A stretch of DNA of 23,360 nucleotides from Discostella pseudostelligera (lineage: Eukaryota; Bacillariophyta; Thalassiosirophyceae; Thalassiosirales; Thalassiosiraceae), in assembly GCA_036940085.1 (NCBI GenBank), contig JALLBK010000410.1, positions 1-23,360 of the forward strand. The letters are read 5' to 3'. The first letter of the stretch is position 1. Each line of letters starts with the position of its first letter. Positions 10,315 through 20,574 of the stretch are shown here, in pieces. Position numbers and translations under genes: made by a program. The notes under the pieces were generated by a model. That model saw only the letters and a program-made list of their open reading frames with translations, ran no database searches and had not been told where the DNA came from.

Positions 10315-10334
10315 GGTCCATGGTCCATGGTCCA
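10315..10334. repeat. Short direct repeat GGTCCAT with upstream ATGs
   Basis: GGTCCAT is repeated head to tail at 10315-10321 and 10322-10328 and then partially from 10329. On the minus strand this puts several ATG codons just upstream of the MYND-gene start. One opens a frame that overlaps the start of the main frame out of phase, so it could act as an upstream ORF if transcribed. Confidence 0.45.
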
Positions 10335-10413
10335 CATGGTGCAAGCAAAGCGGCACTTAGGTGGCGGGTGGCGGCAGCGGCTGACGGGCGGACGGACGGT
10401 GAACGAGGTGTCA

Positions 10414-10565
10414 CGTCTGTCTGGCGTCGTGAGTGCGTCAAGAAGAAGTAGTGATCTCCGCGTGGATTCAAAGTGAGACAAGATCATTCGTCTGTCTGGC
10501 GTCAGGATTGAGAAAGATCTTTCGTCTGTCTGGCGTCGCCAACGACGTGTCTTCCTCCGCGTGGA
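10414..10565. repeat. Dispersed short repeats in the divergent intergenic region
   Basis: CGTCTGTCTGGCGTC occurs three times, at 10414-10428, 10489-10503 and 10523-10537. TCCGCGTGGA occurs at 10457-10466 and 10556-10565, each time downstream of a copy of the first motif. The region 10286-10718 lies between the divergent MYND gene (-) and the 608-residue gene (+), so the motifs are placed to act as shared regulatory sites or are remnants of local duplication. No gene is seen in this gap. Confidence 0.6.
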
Positions 10566-10718
10566 AGAAGGTGAAGACTTCCACGCAGCACCTTTTTTGT
10601 TGCCGCCGACGATGCGATTTTTCTCTCCAGCTCGTGGTCATCGTCATCGTTGAATTGATCGATGATGCGATGTACCGCAATCAACGCCTAAGAGCCGATC
10701 GATAGAGACCAATTGACG

Positions 10719-12545
10719 ATGAGATTCCATTCTCTGCCTTCCCTTTCCCTTTTCTTGCTATTGTCATCATCATCAACGACATTATGTAGCGCGTCGTCGT
10801 CATCAGCGTCGTCGTCGTCCTCGCACATCGTCTCGGGCACTTCAGCTCGTCTGCCCATGTCGCTCTCCACCGTCATTCAAGACCTTGAGGCCGAGGGAGC
10901 ATCCTATGTCACCACGGCTACATTCTTAACCTCCAAGTCGGTACGCAAGGCGCAGTGCGAATCATTGCTTTGTTCACTCTTTGGTGTGTCGACGAAGAAG
11001 GGTGATGCGGCGGCTTCGGGTGGTGATGATGATGACGTGGAGGTGAAGTATGGTGTGACCATGGCATTTGGGAAGAAGCTTGCTGGAACCGCAGCAGGTG
11101 GAGAGTCCAAGGGCGAAGATGATGAGAATGGTATTGGTGGATCAGGTGTAGCCATCGCTTGTCCTCCCTGCACCTCACGATCGGGTGCCTCCGTTAGTGA
11201 AATTTGCGCAACCGTCGTGGCCTGTGGTGGATCGGTGGTGTATGTTGCTGACAGTGTCGATTTGGGACGTGGCGAGGGATTGTTTCATCACTTAGGACCT
11301 GCCCTTGAACGACTTCTTGCCTTTCGTGTACAACGGGTTGGTGCCTCATCGGCTGATGGACAGGAGGAACCAGTGTCATCGAGTCATCGTCCCAGTACAT
11401 TAATTGTGGTAATGAACGGTGTGAAAGATGAACGTGAGATGAAGATGGCACGAAAACAATGGGAAAGTGCTGCGTCCCAAATGCTCTCCTCCATCATTCA
11501 ACCATCACGAGGATTGCTACCCAAGGCTACAAAGTTAGAAGATATTTTCGATCGTATCGAGTATCTATCTTCCTCAGAGACGGATGTAGAAAAGCAGCTC
11601 TGTCCAGCGGGGGGAAGCGTCTCATCACCATCCTCACCCTCGGCACGTGGTCCATCGGAGGTGGCATCATCGGTATCGGATGTCGTGAACGCTGGTCTTG
11701 TCGAGGATCTAGGTCCGGTTGTGGAGCTTGCATCGAAGGTACCAGTCAAGCAGAAGTGTATTCGACTTACGAATCCAATTGATTTGGCAGCTGCACGTGT
11801 CTTGGGACCTATTGCACAATCGGCATTAAAGGAATGTCTGGATACGGTCCATACCTCGACTGGACTCGACGGGTCGACACTAGTTCCCGAATTTGGTGCA
11901 CTCTGCGATGCCTCCATTCGTCGTGCACTCGACACTTTCGACACTGCCATTGGATCAACCTTCAAAAAGTCTGCCATTGCCAAACGTATACGATCGGACT
12001 TGCAAGAGAATTTGTATTCGGAAATGGGAGATATATATGAATTGCAGGTAGCAGCATTGAAGGAGTACGCCTTTGCGAACTTTCGGGCCAAATTGAACAA
12101 GTTGCGCATTAGTCCAAACTTACCAGACTTAATGAAGGCGGCCGCCGAAAGTAGTTTGGCAGAATTTGCGTTGGCCGTGAAGAAACTACGTCGTGTCTCA
12201 CACGCTACATCGTATGGATCATGGATGACCAATGCCGATCAGATTACTAGTCTAAAGCATCAATTTGCCGAGCATAATGCCGAACGTCTCAAGGCTGCAC
12301 GGGCCTCGGGACAATTCAAACCAGTGCCACGGAAGGGTATTACTCTGGGCTTTCATTGGTTATTGCGCAAACCATTTGGGAATGATTATCGGCAGGAACC
12401 ACATTTGACACATACTGCGGATGATTTGGTGTATGCTCCCGTGGATGGGATAACCGATGTGGCTGGGGTGGATATTAAGAGTGGGGATTGGAGAAAGGGG
12501 GTAGTGCCAGCGCCGAGTGGCGGGGAGATGATGTACTTGAAGTAA
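10719..12545 (+). CDS. Signal-peptide protein of unknown function, 608 residues
   Basis: I do not recognise a named family with confidence. The first ATG (10719) opens with a short basic start and a Leu/Ser-rich hydrophobic stretch (residues 1-24), a typical secretory signal peptide; no Phe follows the cleavage region, so plastid import is less likely. A Ser-rich segment follows, then an acidic Gly-rich insertion near residues 95-140. The middle part alternates hydrophobic strands (GGSVVYVADSVDL; STLIVVMNGVKDE) with helices (ARKQWESAASQMLSSIIQP, then LEDIFDRIEYLSSSE). The last 250 residues are mostly amphipathic helix (RVLGPIAQSALKECLDTVH; LYSEMGDIYELQVAALKEYA). This order recalls the GTPase-plus-helical-bundle layout of RHD3/Sey1/GBP proteins, but I see no P-loop, so at most it is a degenerate relative. 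No intron is evident. Confidence 0.8.
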   Translation: MRFHSLPSLSLFLLLSSSSTTLCSASSSSASSSSSHIVSGTSARLPMSLSTVIQDLEAEGASYVTTATFLTSKSVRKAQCESLLCSLFGVSTKKGDAAASGGDDDDVEVKYGVTMAFGKKLAGTAAGGESKGEDDENGIGGSGVAIACPPCTSRSGASVSEICATVVACGGSVVYVADSVDLGRGEGLFHHLGPALERLLAFRVQRVGASSADGQEEPVSSSHRPSTLIVVMNGVKDEREMKMARKQWESAASQMLSSIIQPSRGLLPKATKLEDIFDRIEYLSSSETDVEKQLCPAGGSVSSPSSPSARGPSEVASSVSDVVNAGLVEDLGPVVELASKVPVKQKCIRLTNPIDLAAARVLGPIAQSALKECLDTVHTSTGLDGSTLVPEFGALCDASIRRALDTFDTAIGSTFKKSAIAKRIRSDLQENLYSEMGDIYELQVAALKEYAFANFRAKLNKLRISPNLPDLMKAAAESSLAEFALAVKKLRRVSHATSYGSWMTNADQITSLKHQFAEHNAERLKAARASGQFKPVPRKGITLGFHWLLRKPFGNDYRQEPHLTHTADDLVYAPVDGITDVAGVDIKSGDWRKGVVPAPSGGEMMYLK

Positions 12546-12715
12546 AGAGATGATGGACACGAGGGTTGGAAATTGAAGGTTAACAAGAGTATGATTGCAA
12601 AATCATTTGTTTCATCTGGATGAAGATAAATACACCAAGTATTTAGGCCCTTTATGAAACTCCACCAACACTATCCATCCATTTCATCCAATTCCGATTT
12701 ATATCATGACGTTGA
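12546..12715. other. Convergent 3' intergenic region
   Basis: This 170-bp A/T-rich gap lies between the 3' ends of the 608-residue gene (+) and the roadblock light-chain gene (-). No further feature is seen. Confidence 0.5.
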
Positions 12716-13072
12716 CTACGTTTCCACAACAGCATTTTCTTTCATTTTGCTTGCATCCACTTGAAAGACAGCAAGCGTATACGAACCCAGTGACGACACA
12801 ATCATTTCATATCCCTCCGTTCGTATTCGAACATTCTCTACCTGACCATCCTCGGGATCGAACAGTTCATTGGCTTGGGCTATGCATTTGTTGTACAGTT
12901 CCGTTATGTGATTTGCATGATGCACTGCTCGTTGGTATGGCATCGGAGATCCCACCTGGTCCCATCGAATAACGATTCCATCGCTATTGAGAATCAAGTA
13001 AGCCTTGAATCCTGGTGTATTCTTCAAGTCCTTTAGGAGCTTGTCAATTTCGTTGTCCTGATTATGTGCCAT
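12716..13072 (-). CDS. DYNLRB: Dynein light chain, roadblock/LC7 type
   Basis: A 118-residue intronless protein. The roadblock/LC7 fold is recognisable along almost the whole length: IDKLLKDLKNTPGFKAYLIL, then NSDGIVIRWD, a helix with YQRAVHHANHITELYNKCI, then VENVRIRTEGYEMIVS and a final strand YTLAVFQV. This matches animal and algal DYNLRB proteins, which are about 96-105 residues; there are short extensions at both ends. It forms dimers that sit on the dynein intermediate chain in cytoplasmic or intraflagellar dynein. The start at 13072 (ATGGCACAT) is the only plausible one. It faces the eEF1A methyltransferase gene head to head across 202 bp. Confidence 0.92.
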   Translation of the reverse strand: MAHNQDNEIDKLLKDLKNTPGFKAYLILNSDGIVIRWDQVGSPMPYQRAVHHANHITELYNKCIAQANELFDPEDGQVENVRIRTEGYEMIVSSLGSYTLAVFQVDASKMKENAVVET

Positions 13073-13274
13073 CTACTTTATCTTGATTTTCATTTGAAGA
13101 ATGATTAGTCCCAGCACGATCTTTCGTTGTTCGTTTCGACGAGGGTCTGGTGTGCGTCTTTTTGAAAGGCAGGCATGGAAATGAATTAAAAAACATTTTT
13201 CGAAAGCTGTTGTTTCGGTTGATTGAGAGCAAGAACACCTGGCCAGTGATGCGACCAACGACGCCGATGCGCTC
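13073..13274. promoter_or_regulatory. Short bidirectional promoter region
   Basis: This 202-bp gap lies between two divergent starts, the roadblock light chain (-) and the eEF1A methyltransferase (+). The distance suggests a shared promoter. No TATA box or repeated motif stands out. The last 48 bp (13227-13274) are open in frame with the methyltransferase and might be coding if an upstream exon exists. Confidence 0.4.
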
Positions 13275-14019
13275 ATGAGGGAATTTAGAGAAATATCGGA
13301 TAGACATTCGTCATGGAAGAATCGTCAAGGCACGGAAGAAGTTAATGGAGCACGCGCGGTGGGACCTTCCTCGAGTGAGGAGGAAAGCCAAGCGAACGTC
13401 TTCCTCAGCCAAACAAATGAGAATCGAGATCTCAATCAATACTGGTACTCAAAGAACACCATTGAGACTCTTTGCAATGCGATGCAAGAAGGCTTGAAGA
13501 TATCCAAGGGTAGACGGGTAGCGTTTCTGTCGACACCGTCTCTCTACTTCTCGTTATCTCCTGAAGAAAAAGAACATTGTGCAGTCTTCGATGTGAGTTT
13601 GATATTATCGTTAGTGTGCACCTCGATTTCGCTCCATAATCTCCTCATCTCATCCACTTGACCAGTACGATACTTCGTGGGAGTCTTGCTCGGGATATCA
13701 CTTCTATGATTACAACTATCCAACCAAAATCGATGACAGCCTTCTTGGTACATTCGACTTGGTCATTGCAGATCCTCCATTCATCTCTCGGTCAGTGTGG
13801 GAAAATTATGCGACCACGTCAAGATTGCTGCTGAAAGATAGCAGCTCACACATTATTGCTACCACTGTCGATGAGAATGCGAGCTTGATGAAATCTCTCT
13901 TTGGCTGTAAACCTGCATTATTCCGGCCTTCGATTCCCCATTTGGTGTATCAGTACTCGGTGTTCACAAATTTTTCTTCGTTGGCTTTAGCTGTCAAGAA
14001 CCTAGAGCTACAGGAATAA
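13275..14019 (+). CDS. EEF1AKMT1: eEF1A N-terminal lysine methyltransferase (EEF1AKMT1/Efm5 family), two exons
   Basis: Exons 13275-13592 and 13666-14019, joined in phase 0 across a 73-bp GTGAGT...CAG intron, give 223 residues; the human protein is about 214. The family was first named N6AMT2 because of its DPPF motif, here at residues 142-145 (FDLVIADPPF). Other family marks are QYWYSKNTIETLCNAM, GRRVAFLSTPSLYFSL before the intron, and YHFYDYNYPTKI after it. These proteins methylate a lysine near the N terminus of translation factor eEF1A, using S-adenosylmethionine, in the cytosol. The frame upstream of ATG 13275 is open to 13227 and reads Ser-Asp-Ala...Asp-Ala-Leu-Met-Arg-Glu-Phe, like the N terminus of relatives, so the real start may lie in an unseen upstream exon. 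Confidence 0.9.
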
Positions 14020-14113
14020 GGTACTCAAGTCAGCATTGAGTCAATCAAAGGACTAGAGCAATTACTCTATCAGTAACCCCTGGTGCACATGCAAACGATC
14101 ATCATCAAACTGC

Positions 14114-17100
14114 TTAATGGGAATAGCCCTGCTGAACATTGCTCGGAGGTGGTGGGTGGTTGTAACTAAACGTCGGAGGCTGGCCAGGAGGAAGGGCGAA
14201 AGTAGGAGGCGGGCCAGGCGGTGGGAGCGCTGTGGCCCCCCATCTACTTGGAGGAGCATCACTGCTTCGTGCTCCCCAGCGTGATTGCCGATTGACTTCC
14301 TCAGATTTCGCAACTGTCGCTTGCATAGATGACGATAACGAGCTGTTACTGGGTGCCGCTGGACGATTTGTTGGTTGTCCACCCGGACCAGCAGGATCCT
14401 TTTTGAAGTCATTCATTAGCCGATCCATGCTGGTGTAAGTTTTGAATCCCCAAACAAAGCCATCTGGCGAGATGCCAATGGTGTGGTGTCTAGCGGTCTT
14501 GCTCATTATGAAACGTAGCGAAACATAGCCGGGGTAGCTCTCACTCCAGCAAATGAAATAGAACACTCCACTTGGATTAATTTTCTTCAACTCTTGCAGC
14601 TTTTCATCAACTTCATCCTCAAGTTTGTCAAGAAATTTTCGATGATGCTGGACCTCTTCGACTCGGTCATTCATTGGCGCAATGTATCGTCCCAATAACT
14701 CATCAATACTTTCGTATACTTCTTTCTGTAGATCGGAATTAACGAAAAGCAATTAGCGGCGCACGATCCGTGGAAGAGGAAGCACAAAAATATTACACAC
14801 CTTGATCAGGAGACGATTACCAATGCTAGCATCGGTGTCCTTATCTTGTTCCAGTACTTCAATCACTTTAATGCAACCAGGTCGGACCATCCAATGGATG
14901 GCTAGCGAGTCACAAGACTTGTTGCTTGGACGGATGAGTGCGTCACCCACCATGGCTTCACCGCTCTGTTTGAGCTCTTTGTCGACTACATCATGCGAGG
15001 CATTGCGGAAAGCCGGATGAGCACAGGCACGCCGGGTAACCTTACCAGAACGGGCTTGGACACCACCAGAGGTGACTTCTCCGGCCTGGGTGTCACCTCC
15101 AATTTTGGTCACACCAAATGTAAGCCGCAGAGCTTCGAGACGAGCTTGGCGTTCTTTGTCTTTCTCTTCGTCGATTTTCAGCGCCGCCATTCTGTCGAAG
15201 TGATCATCCAACGGCGGGAGGCTATGCGGCCTTTCCCATTCGCTGGACTTCTTTCTAAAATCTTCCTTCTTCAACGTTAGATCGACGCACATGTGATCCA
15301 TCTTCACCTGAGTGATAAGTGCTGTCACGACAGTTCCGACACTGACAATATCTTCAGCGGATTCTACATGGTCATCTGCGAGATTTCGGAGGGGGATGAA
15401 ACCCGGTACATCGCCCTCGAGCTTGACTTGTGAGCCAAAGTCACCGTTCTTCACTACTGTACCCGTAACCTCCTTCCCAGGACAAAGCGTAGCATCAGAC
15501 TCTCCCGTGAGAAGCTTAAAGAGTTTCTCGCCGCTTGGTGGCTCCATTGGTTTACGAGGGTCTTCATAGGGAAGTCGAAATTCCCACTTCACCATGGTTA
15601 ATTGCGATAGCCATTTCCCACTGCCATCTGCTTCTATCATATCCGCGTACGCTTCGATGTCAAGTTCTTCGACTTTATCACGCCAACTCTCCGCTGGGAC
15701 CGTTACCTTGGGATCCCAAGTGCTGACGTTGAAAGTAGGTCCATACACTCCCTCCCATTCGGCCTTCGTCGCATGAAAGAGCCTCTCAACCTCCTCTCTC
15801 GAGTTTTGCATTACATCTCGAATGGCTGAGATAGCAAACTCGTCATCTGGATTGGCATTATCTCCCCATTCAAGTGCATCAACGGCAATCTTCACAGCCC
15901 ACCGATTACGCTGATACACATCCGGATGGCAGCGGGAGTCGTCCAGAGGATGAAGCATTTGATCTTGCAACTGATCCGTTGCGCGGACGCGGAGAAAGGC
16001 AGCGGCGTTGTTGTAGACAATGGGGCCCAAAAGTCTCTTGGCCAGTATCGATTTTCTGCTGGTTACGACGCCCCCGATTCGAGCAACCATCTGCTTGAGA
16101 TTGTTTGCTTTTCGAGGACCCAATCCTGGAACAAAGGTTAGAAGACCATGCATGTGATCGTATGAACACGCGCCATTGACATCAACTCCAATTTCGGCAG
16201 TCACGTTGCACAGTACCCGCTCATACTCCCGCAAAAGCATTGGCTTCGGTAGAAGTCGCTGAAGAGGATGAATGTTCAGAAATAGCATTTCGGTTCCGAA
16301 CACGCCTGCGTCACTGGCAGCACTCCAGGTGTACGCCAATTCGCAAAGGGGGTCCTTCGCCCATCGTGCTGTGGCGATTGCTACCTTGAGGTTAACGGCA
16401 GTGTCAGGAAATTCTTTTTTGCCGCGAACACTTCGGCCGAACAGCTGTGCCACATTATCATCGACAGTATCTACGTTGCACTTCCACAAGAATTCATCGT
16501 CATCATCAGTGTTGGGGTGCATCATGCGAAATGTGTTTATCCGGGCTTCAAAGTCTTCATCATCTTCATCTTGGCCTTGAATGAGCCGGTTGTTCCACCG
16601 CTCAGTGGCCTCGGCAATCACCTCACCTAACCTCCTTGCCATAGCTCTGCTTCCCACACCTCCGCTTGACCCCACCACAACTGCCGAAGGTCGTGTTTGC
16701 AAGAGGAAAGTGATGACCTTTTCGCGAATGTGATCCGATGTAATACTTGTACCACCCGGAACAGCAACATGATCACTCAGCTCGCCACGACCATCGACAG
16801 CAGCCAAGAACGTCCCATCTTTAGCATCACTTGATGAACAAACGCCCACAATGGGCAAATCTCCCGTGGGAACGATGAAACGATTCTCACCCAACAAGTG
16901 TGATGGTCGATAGGGTCCCTCCATGGCCATGAGCTGAAGGTTCTTCCCGGCTGCCTCCACGCCAATGCGCGTCGATATTTCACGTAAATCACGTCGAGTC
17001 TCTGCCTCAAACTGTGGTAGAAAGTAATTGACCAATGCCATCTTCAATATTTTACGGCGTTCTTCATTCCATTCGTCAGTGTCACCATTGGCCGGCAAAT

Positions 17101-20100
17101 ATACTCGCTCAAGCGCCTCCAAGAACTTCCTAAGGTCCTGCTGATCGCGGCTTAGTGTATTGGGGCTCTTCTTGTACCAGAGTGTGTCGTGTTCTTTCCC
17201 TTCATCCAAATAAGGTAGGTGCACCTGCAAGGTGATGTCCCCGCTCCTTTCAGCCTTGAGCAAGCTTAGATACTGGATGCAACTATCTGTCTCTTTTTTC
17301 TTCAGAGCGGCGTCGAACTCTTTGACTTCCTCGGCATTGAGACGTGCCCGGCGCTTTTCCAACTCGGATTCGTCCATCGGGAAATGCTCCTTGACAGGCT
17401 TCTCCTTGATCAAGTGTAGTCCGTAATACTCGTGGAAGGCATCGATTGCTCCCATCCCCTTCGCGGTGGGACGTGTAGTAATGACAGCTTCGGAGCGGTA
17501 AAGGGCTCGCAATTGAGAGCGAATGCGTGGTTCGTGCGCCAATTCCATAGCCGCAACGTATCGGCAAGCCCGGAGTGGATCCGACAAGTCAGGATTTTCA
17601 TCCCAAGCGACATCTTCACGAGCAGCTGCGAGGGATACGAGATCACCACTGTCAATCAGTTGACTACCGAATTCGATGGGGCTCATGCCCTCAATGACAG
17701 GTGCCACCCATTGACGTGGGTCGCCAATTTCCATGTCAGGATCGTCGCCATCCTCCCCGGGTAGTGTCTTATCGTAGCTGAAGCCAGTTTTGGACGTGAG
17801 AGTATCCTCCAATTTTATGCCCACTCGGAATGGCGGTAAAACAAATTGGTAACAAATAGAACGCAACCCCTCTGAGACACATGTTCGGTAAAAGTCCCAA
17901 TCAAAGCGCCTGCTGCGATTCTTTGTGTTCTTCTTCTGCTGCTTTGCTGTAGTGCCCTCGTCGGTTCGACCCAAAAGAGGCGTTTTATCCTTGATGGCAT
18001 CATTCCCCTCCTTGATCAAATTCAAATAGCCCTTCATGTCCATGACTTGCCGGTAGTCAATCATACTGGTTGCATATCCGAAATAATCCCCATAGTGCCA
18101 TAGCTTATCCTTGCACATTTTCTTACTACGGGTCGCAAATCCTTTCACCATGGCATCTCCTTCGGAAGTTGCAGTGCCAAGAGTTGCAGCAGACTCCTTC
18201 TCGCGACAAATAGTGTCGAGACGTGCCACTTCCTCGGATTGTGCATTTAGGAGGGCGGTTATTGTACTGAGATGTGATGAAAGCAATTCCTTTCGAGAAG
18301 ACTTAGCGGTTTTTGCCTAAAGAGTAAACGTGGTGAGTGAGCAGGACATTTCTCTCAGAATGCATGTTACGGAAGAAGAGTTCAGAAAAACTACTTACCG
18401 CTTCATCCTCCTCCTCATCGTCATCTCCAAACAGATCGTCATCATCATTGTCTTCCATATTGGTCGCCTCTGCTTTCTTACCAGCCTCTCCAGCCTTATC
18501 CAACTCCTCCAACTCCCCTTTAATTCTCTCCTCTTCTTCAAGTGTGCCCTGTAACTTTTCTGCCGCGGCCTGTAACTTACTTCGCAACCTAAACAATTCT
18601 TCACCCTCCTCGGTAGGTTGCGATTCAGCAGCCAACATGTTCTCGATCTTTGACCGGGCCTCAGTCATTCGTTCCCATTCACTATCCTCATCCATTATCC
18701 GATAGAGATTGCTGCGCACAGCCGGGGAGGACACAACATCTTGCCTATAGCGACGGATGAATTCCGGTTCGAGTTTTTCAGCACGCATGTACCTCAACGC
18801 ATAGACGATAGAGGAAAGTACAGCACGTTCCCCCTTTTCAAGCTGTTCCTCGGTCTCCATAGCATTTTCCCCTGGTGTGGACATATTATAAGGGGAAGAA
18901 AAGGACGACCATTCGGAGTGTATGGAGGGGATTTTCCGCATGATCCAAAACGCTTTTTCCTCCTCCTCTTCGGTAATTTCGTCACTAATTTTTGGTGTCA
19001 CTCGTTGCTTGGTGGTAGTCTGGGTCTCAAGCCAATCGTAGTACCGTTCGGGAGAGTCTGCAAGCCTAATAGCATCGTCGCGTTCGGTACAAAAATTCTC
19101 CACGAGCTGGACCGGTTCAAAAGCTCGTCGTAATGCCGCCTTGCGTTTCGCTTCCACCCGCTCCTTGTGTTGTCGACGTCGTTCCTCCTTAGCCAGACGC
19201 TTCTTTTCTCGTTTTAGCTTGAGAACCTCAGCGAGTTGCTTATCTCCAATGTCGTCATCCACATCATCATCACCAAATAAATCGGCATCATCATCGTCAT
19301 CTGAATCGGAATCATCCTCCACCTCCTCACCAGAATCGACTCCGTAATCGACCCCGACTCCACGTTCACGGTATTTTTGCCTCCGTTTCTTCCTTTCCAG
19401 CTCATCATCATACTCGTCATCCAGATCATCCTCCTCCCCCCCGTACGCGGCATCCTCATCCTTATTGTCCCCTCCCATGAAATCCATAAAGTCGGTGCCA
19501 AAAATATCAAGATGTTCTTGCAACATCGACTCGGATACGCCACCAGCGCCCCCCCCACCAATGACAACATCATCCCCCGCGGATCGGCCTGTATACTCCC
19601 TATCATCATCGACATCATCCTCAATGAAATCATCCAAACCATCCTCGTCGTACCGCTCTGGCTGTGAGAGTTGTTGTTTCCGTTGCTGTTGTTGCCCCTC
19701 TCCACCCCTCAAATTAGCATTCTTCCCTCCTCCCCCATTGTTATTCTCGATATCCTCTTCGGATTCATCATCCGTATCCCCCGTAAACAATCCCTTGGAC
19801 AATTCTTGGACATTCCGTCCCTTCACAACCCGTTCCTTCGATGATTTTGCCTTGGACGGCTCCGCCTTCTTGGCATGAGTACGATCGTCCTCTGGGTTGT
19901 TGGCTTCATTAATTAAAGCTAGATCATCCTCATCGAGAATGTCTACATCTCGTACACGCTTGAGCTTCTTTTTGGAGACTCTTCCCCTGCCCCCGTCCTC
20001 CTCTTCATCGTCTTCATCGTCGTCCTCATCATCAGAATCTTCGAGACCAGAGCTGCGTTCCTTTTTACGAATTTCGTCCTCCTCAATGTCATCCTGTGCA

Positions 20101-20574
20101 ATTGTGGGCACCATTGCAGAGAGAGGTTGATAGAGGAGAGGGGGATTGAGCGAGCGAGCAGATGGGGGAAGGGGGCAATGTAATTAACAACTTATGCATA
20201 AGATGTGTGCATGACAGCTGAATTGTCAATCATGCCAACAAACAACAACAATAACTCACCACTACAAATCCATCCCGTTCATAATCATTATCATCGTCAT
20301 CCTCCCCCTCGTCCTCCTCATCATCGTCATCCTCTTCACTCCCCGATTCCACAGCTGCATCATCAACAAATCCCCCTGTGGTGGTCTTTTCCGTACGCTT
20401 TTTCTTCTTCTTGGGCTGGCCCTTCATCTTCTTTTTCTCTGCTACCTTGTCATCACTACCGCCAACATTCTTGCGTTTCTTCTTGACCGCGACGGCAGCC
20501 TTCTTTTCTTGCACCAATCCCTCCTCATCGTCGGAGGAGTCGGAAGAGTCACCAAAGTCGGGTGTATCGTTCAT
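14114..20574 (-). CDS. SPT6: Transcription elongation factor SPT6, four exons
   Basis: Proposed exons, in reading order: 20574-20260, 20093-18399, 18316-14801 and 14725-14114, all in phase 0, giving about 2045 residues (human about 1726). SPT6 is a histone chaperone that travels with RNA polymerase II. Residues 1 to about 450 are very acidic with basic patches, including the DGFVV/DDIEEDEI junction across intron 1 and three copies of a DDDLFGDD-like motif. The core follows: a YqgF-like domain near 1155 (LPIVGVCSSSDAKDGTF), helix-hairpin-helix near 1396 (LTFVPGLGPRKANN), S1 domain about 1612-1690 (GKEVTGTVVKNGDFGSQV), and tandem SH2 from about 1760. The SH2 region crosses the last intron as GNRLLIK/KEVYESIDELLGRY. 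The tail is Pro-rich with two SRWGA motifs. Start 20574 precedes a typical acidic N terminus. The long acidic part is encoded by GAT/GAA-rich simple repeats, so its exact length may vary between strains. Confidence 0.94.

Noticed and set aside
10158..10487. 109-residue minus-strand frame over the MYND gene start
   Set aside because: It overlaps the main frame out of phase and is built from promoter repeats. Noted as a possible upstream ORF only.
11498..12232. 244-residue minus-strand frame
   Set aside because: It is the antisense shadow of the 608-residue gene; the plus strand has the signal peptide and the coherent composition.
19465..19878. 137-residue plus-strand Ser/Pro-rich frame
   Set aside because: It is the antisense of the acidic SPT6 N terminus, where GAT/GAA repeats read backwards give Ser and Phe runs.
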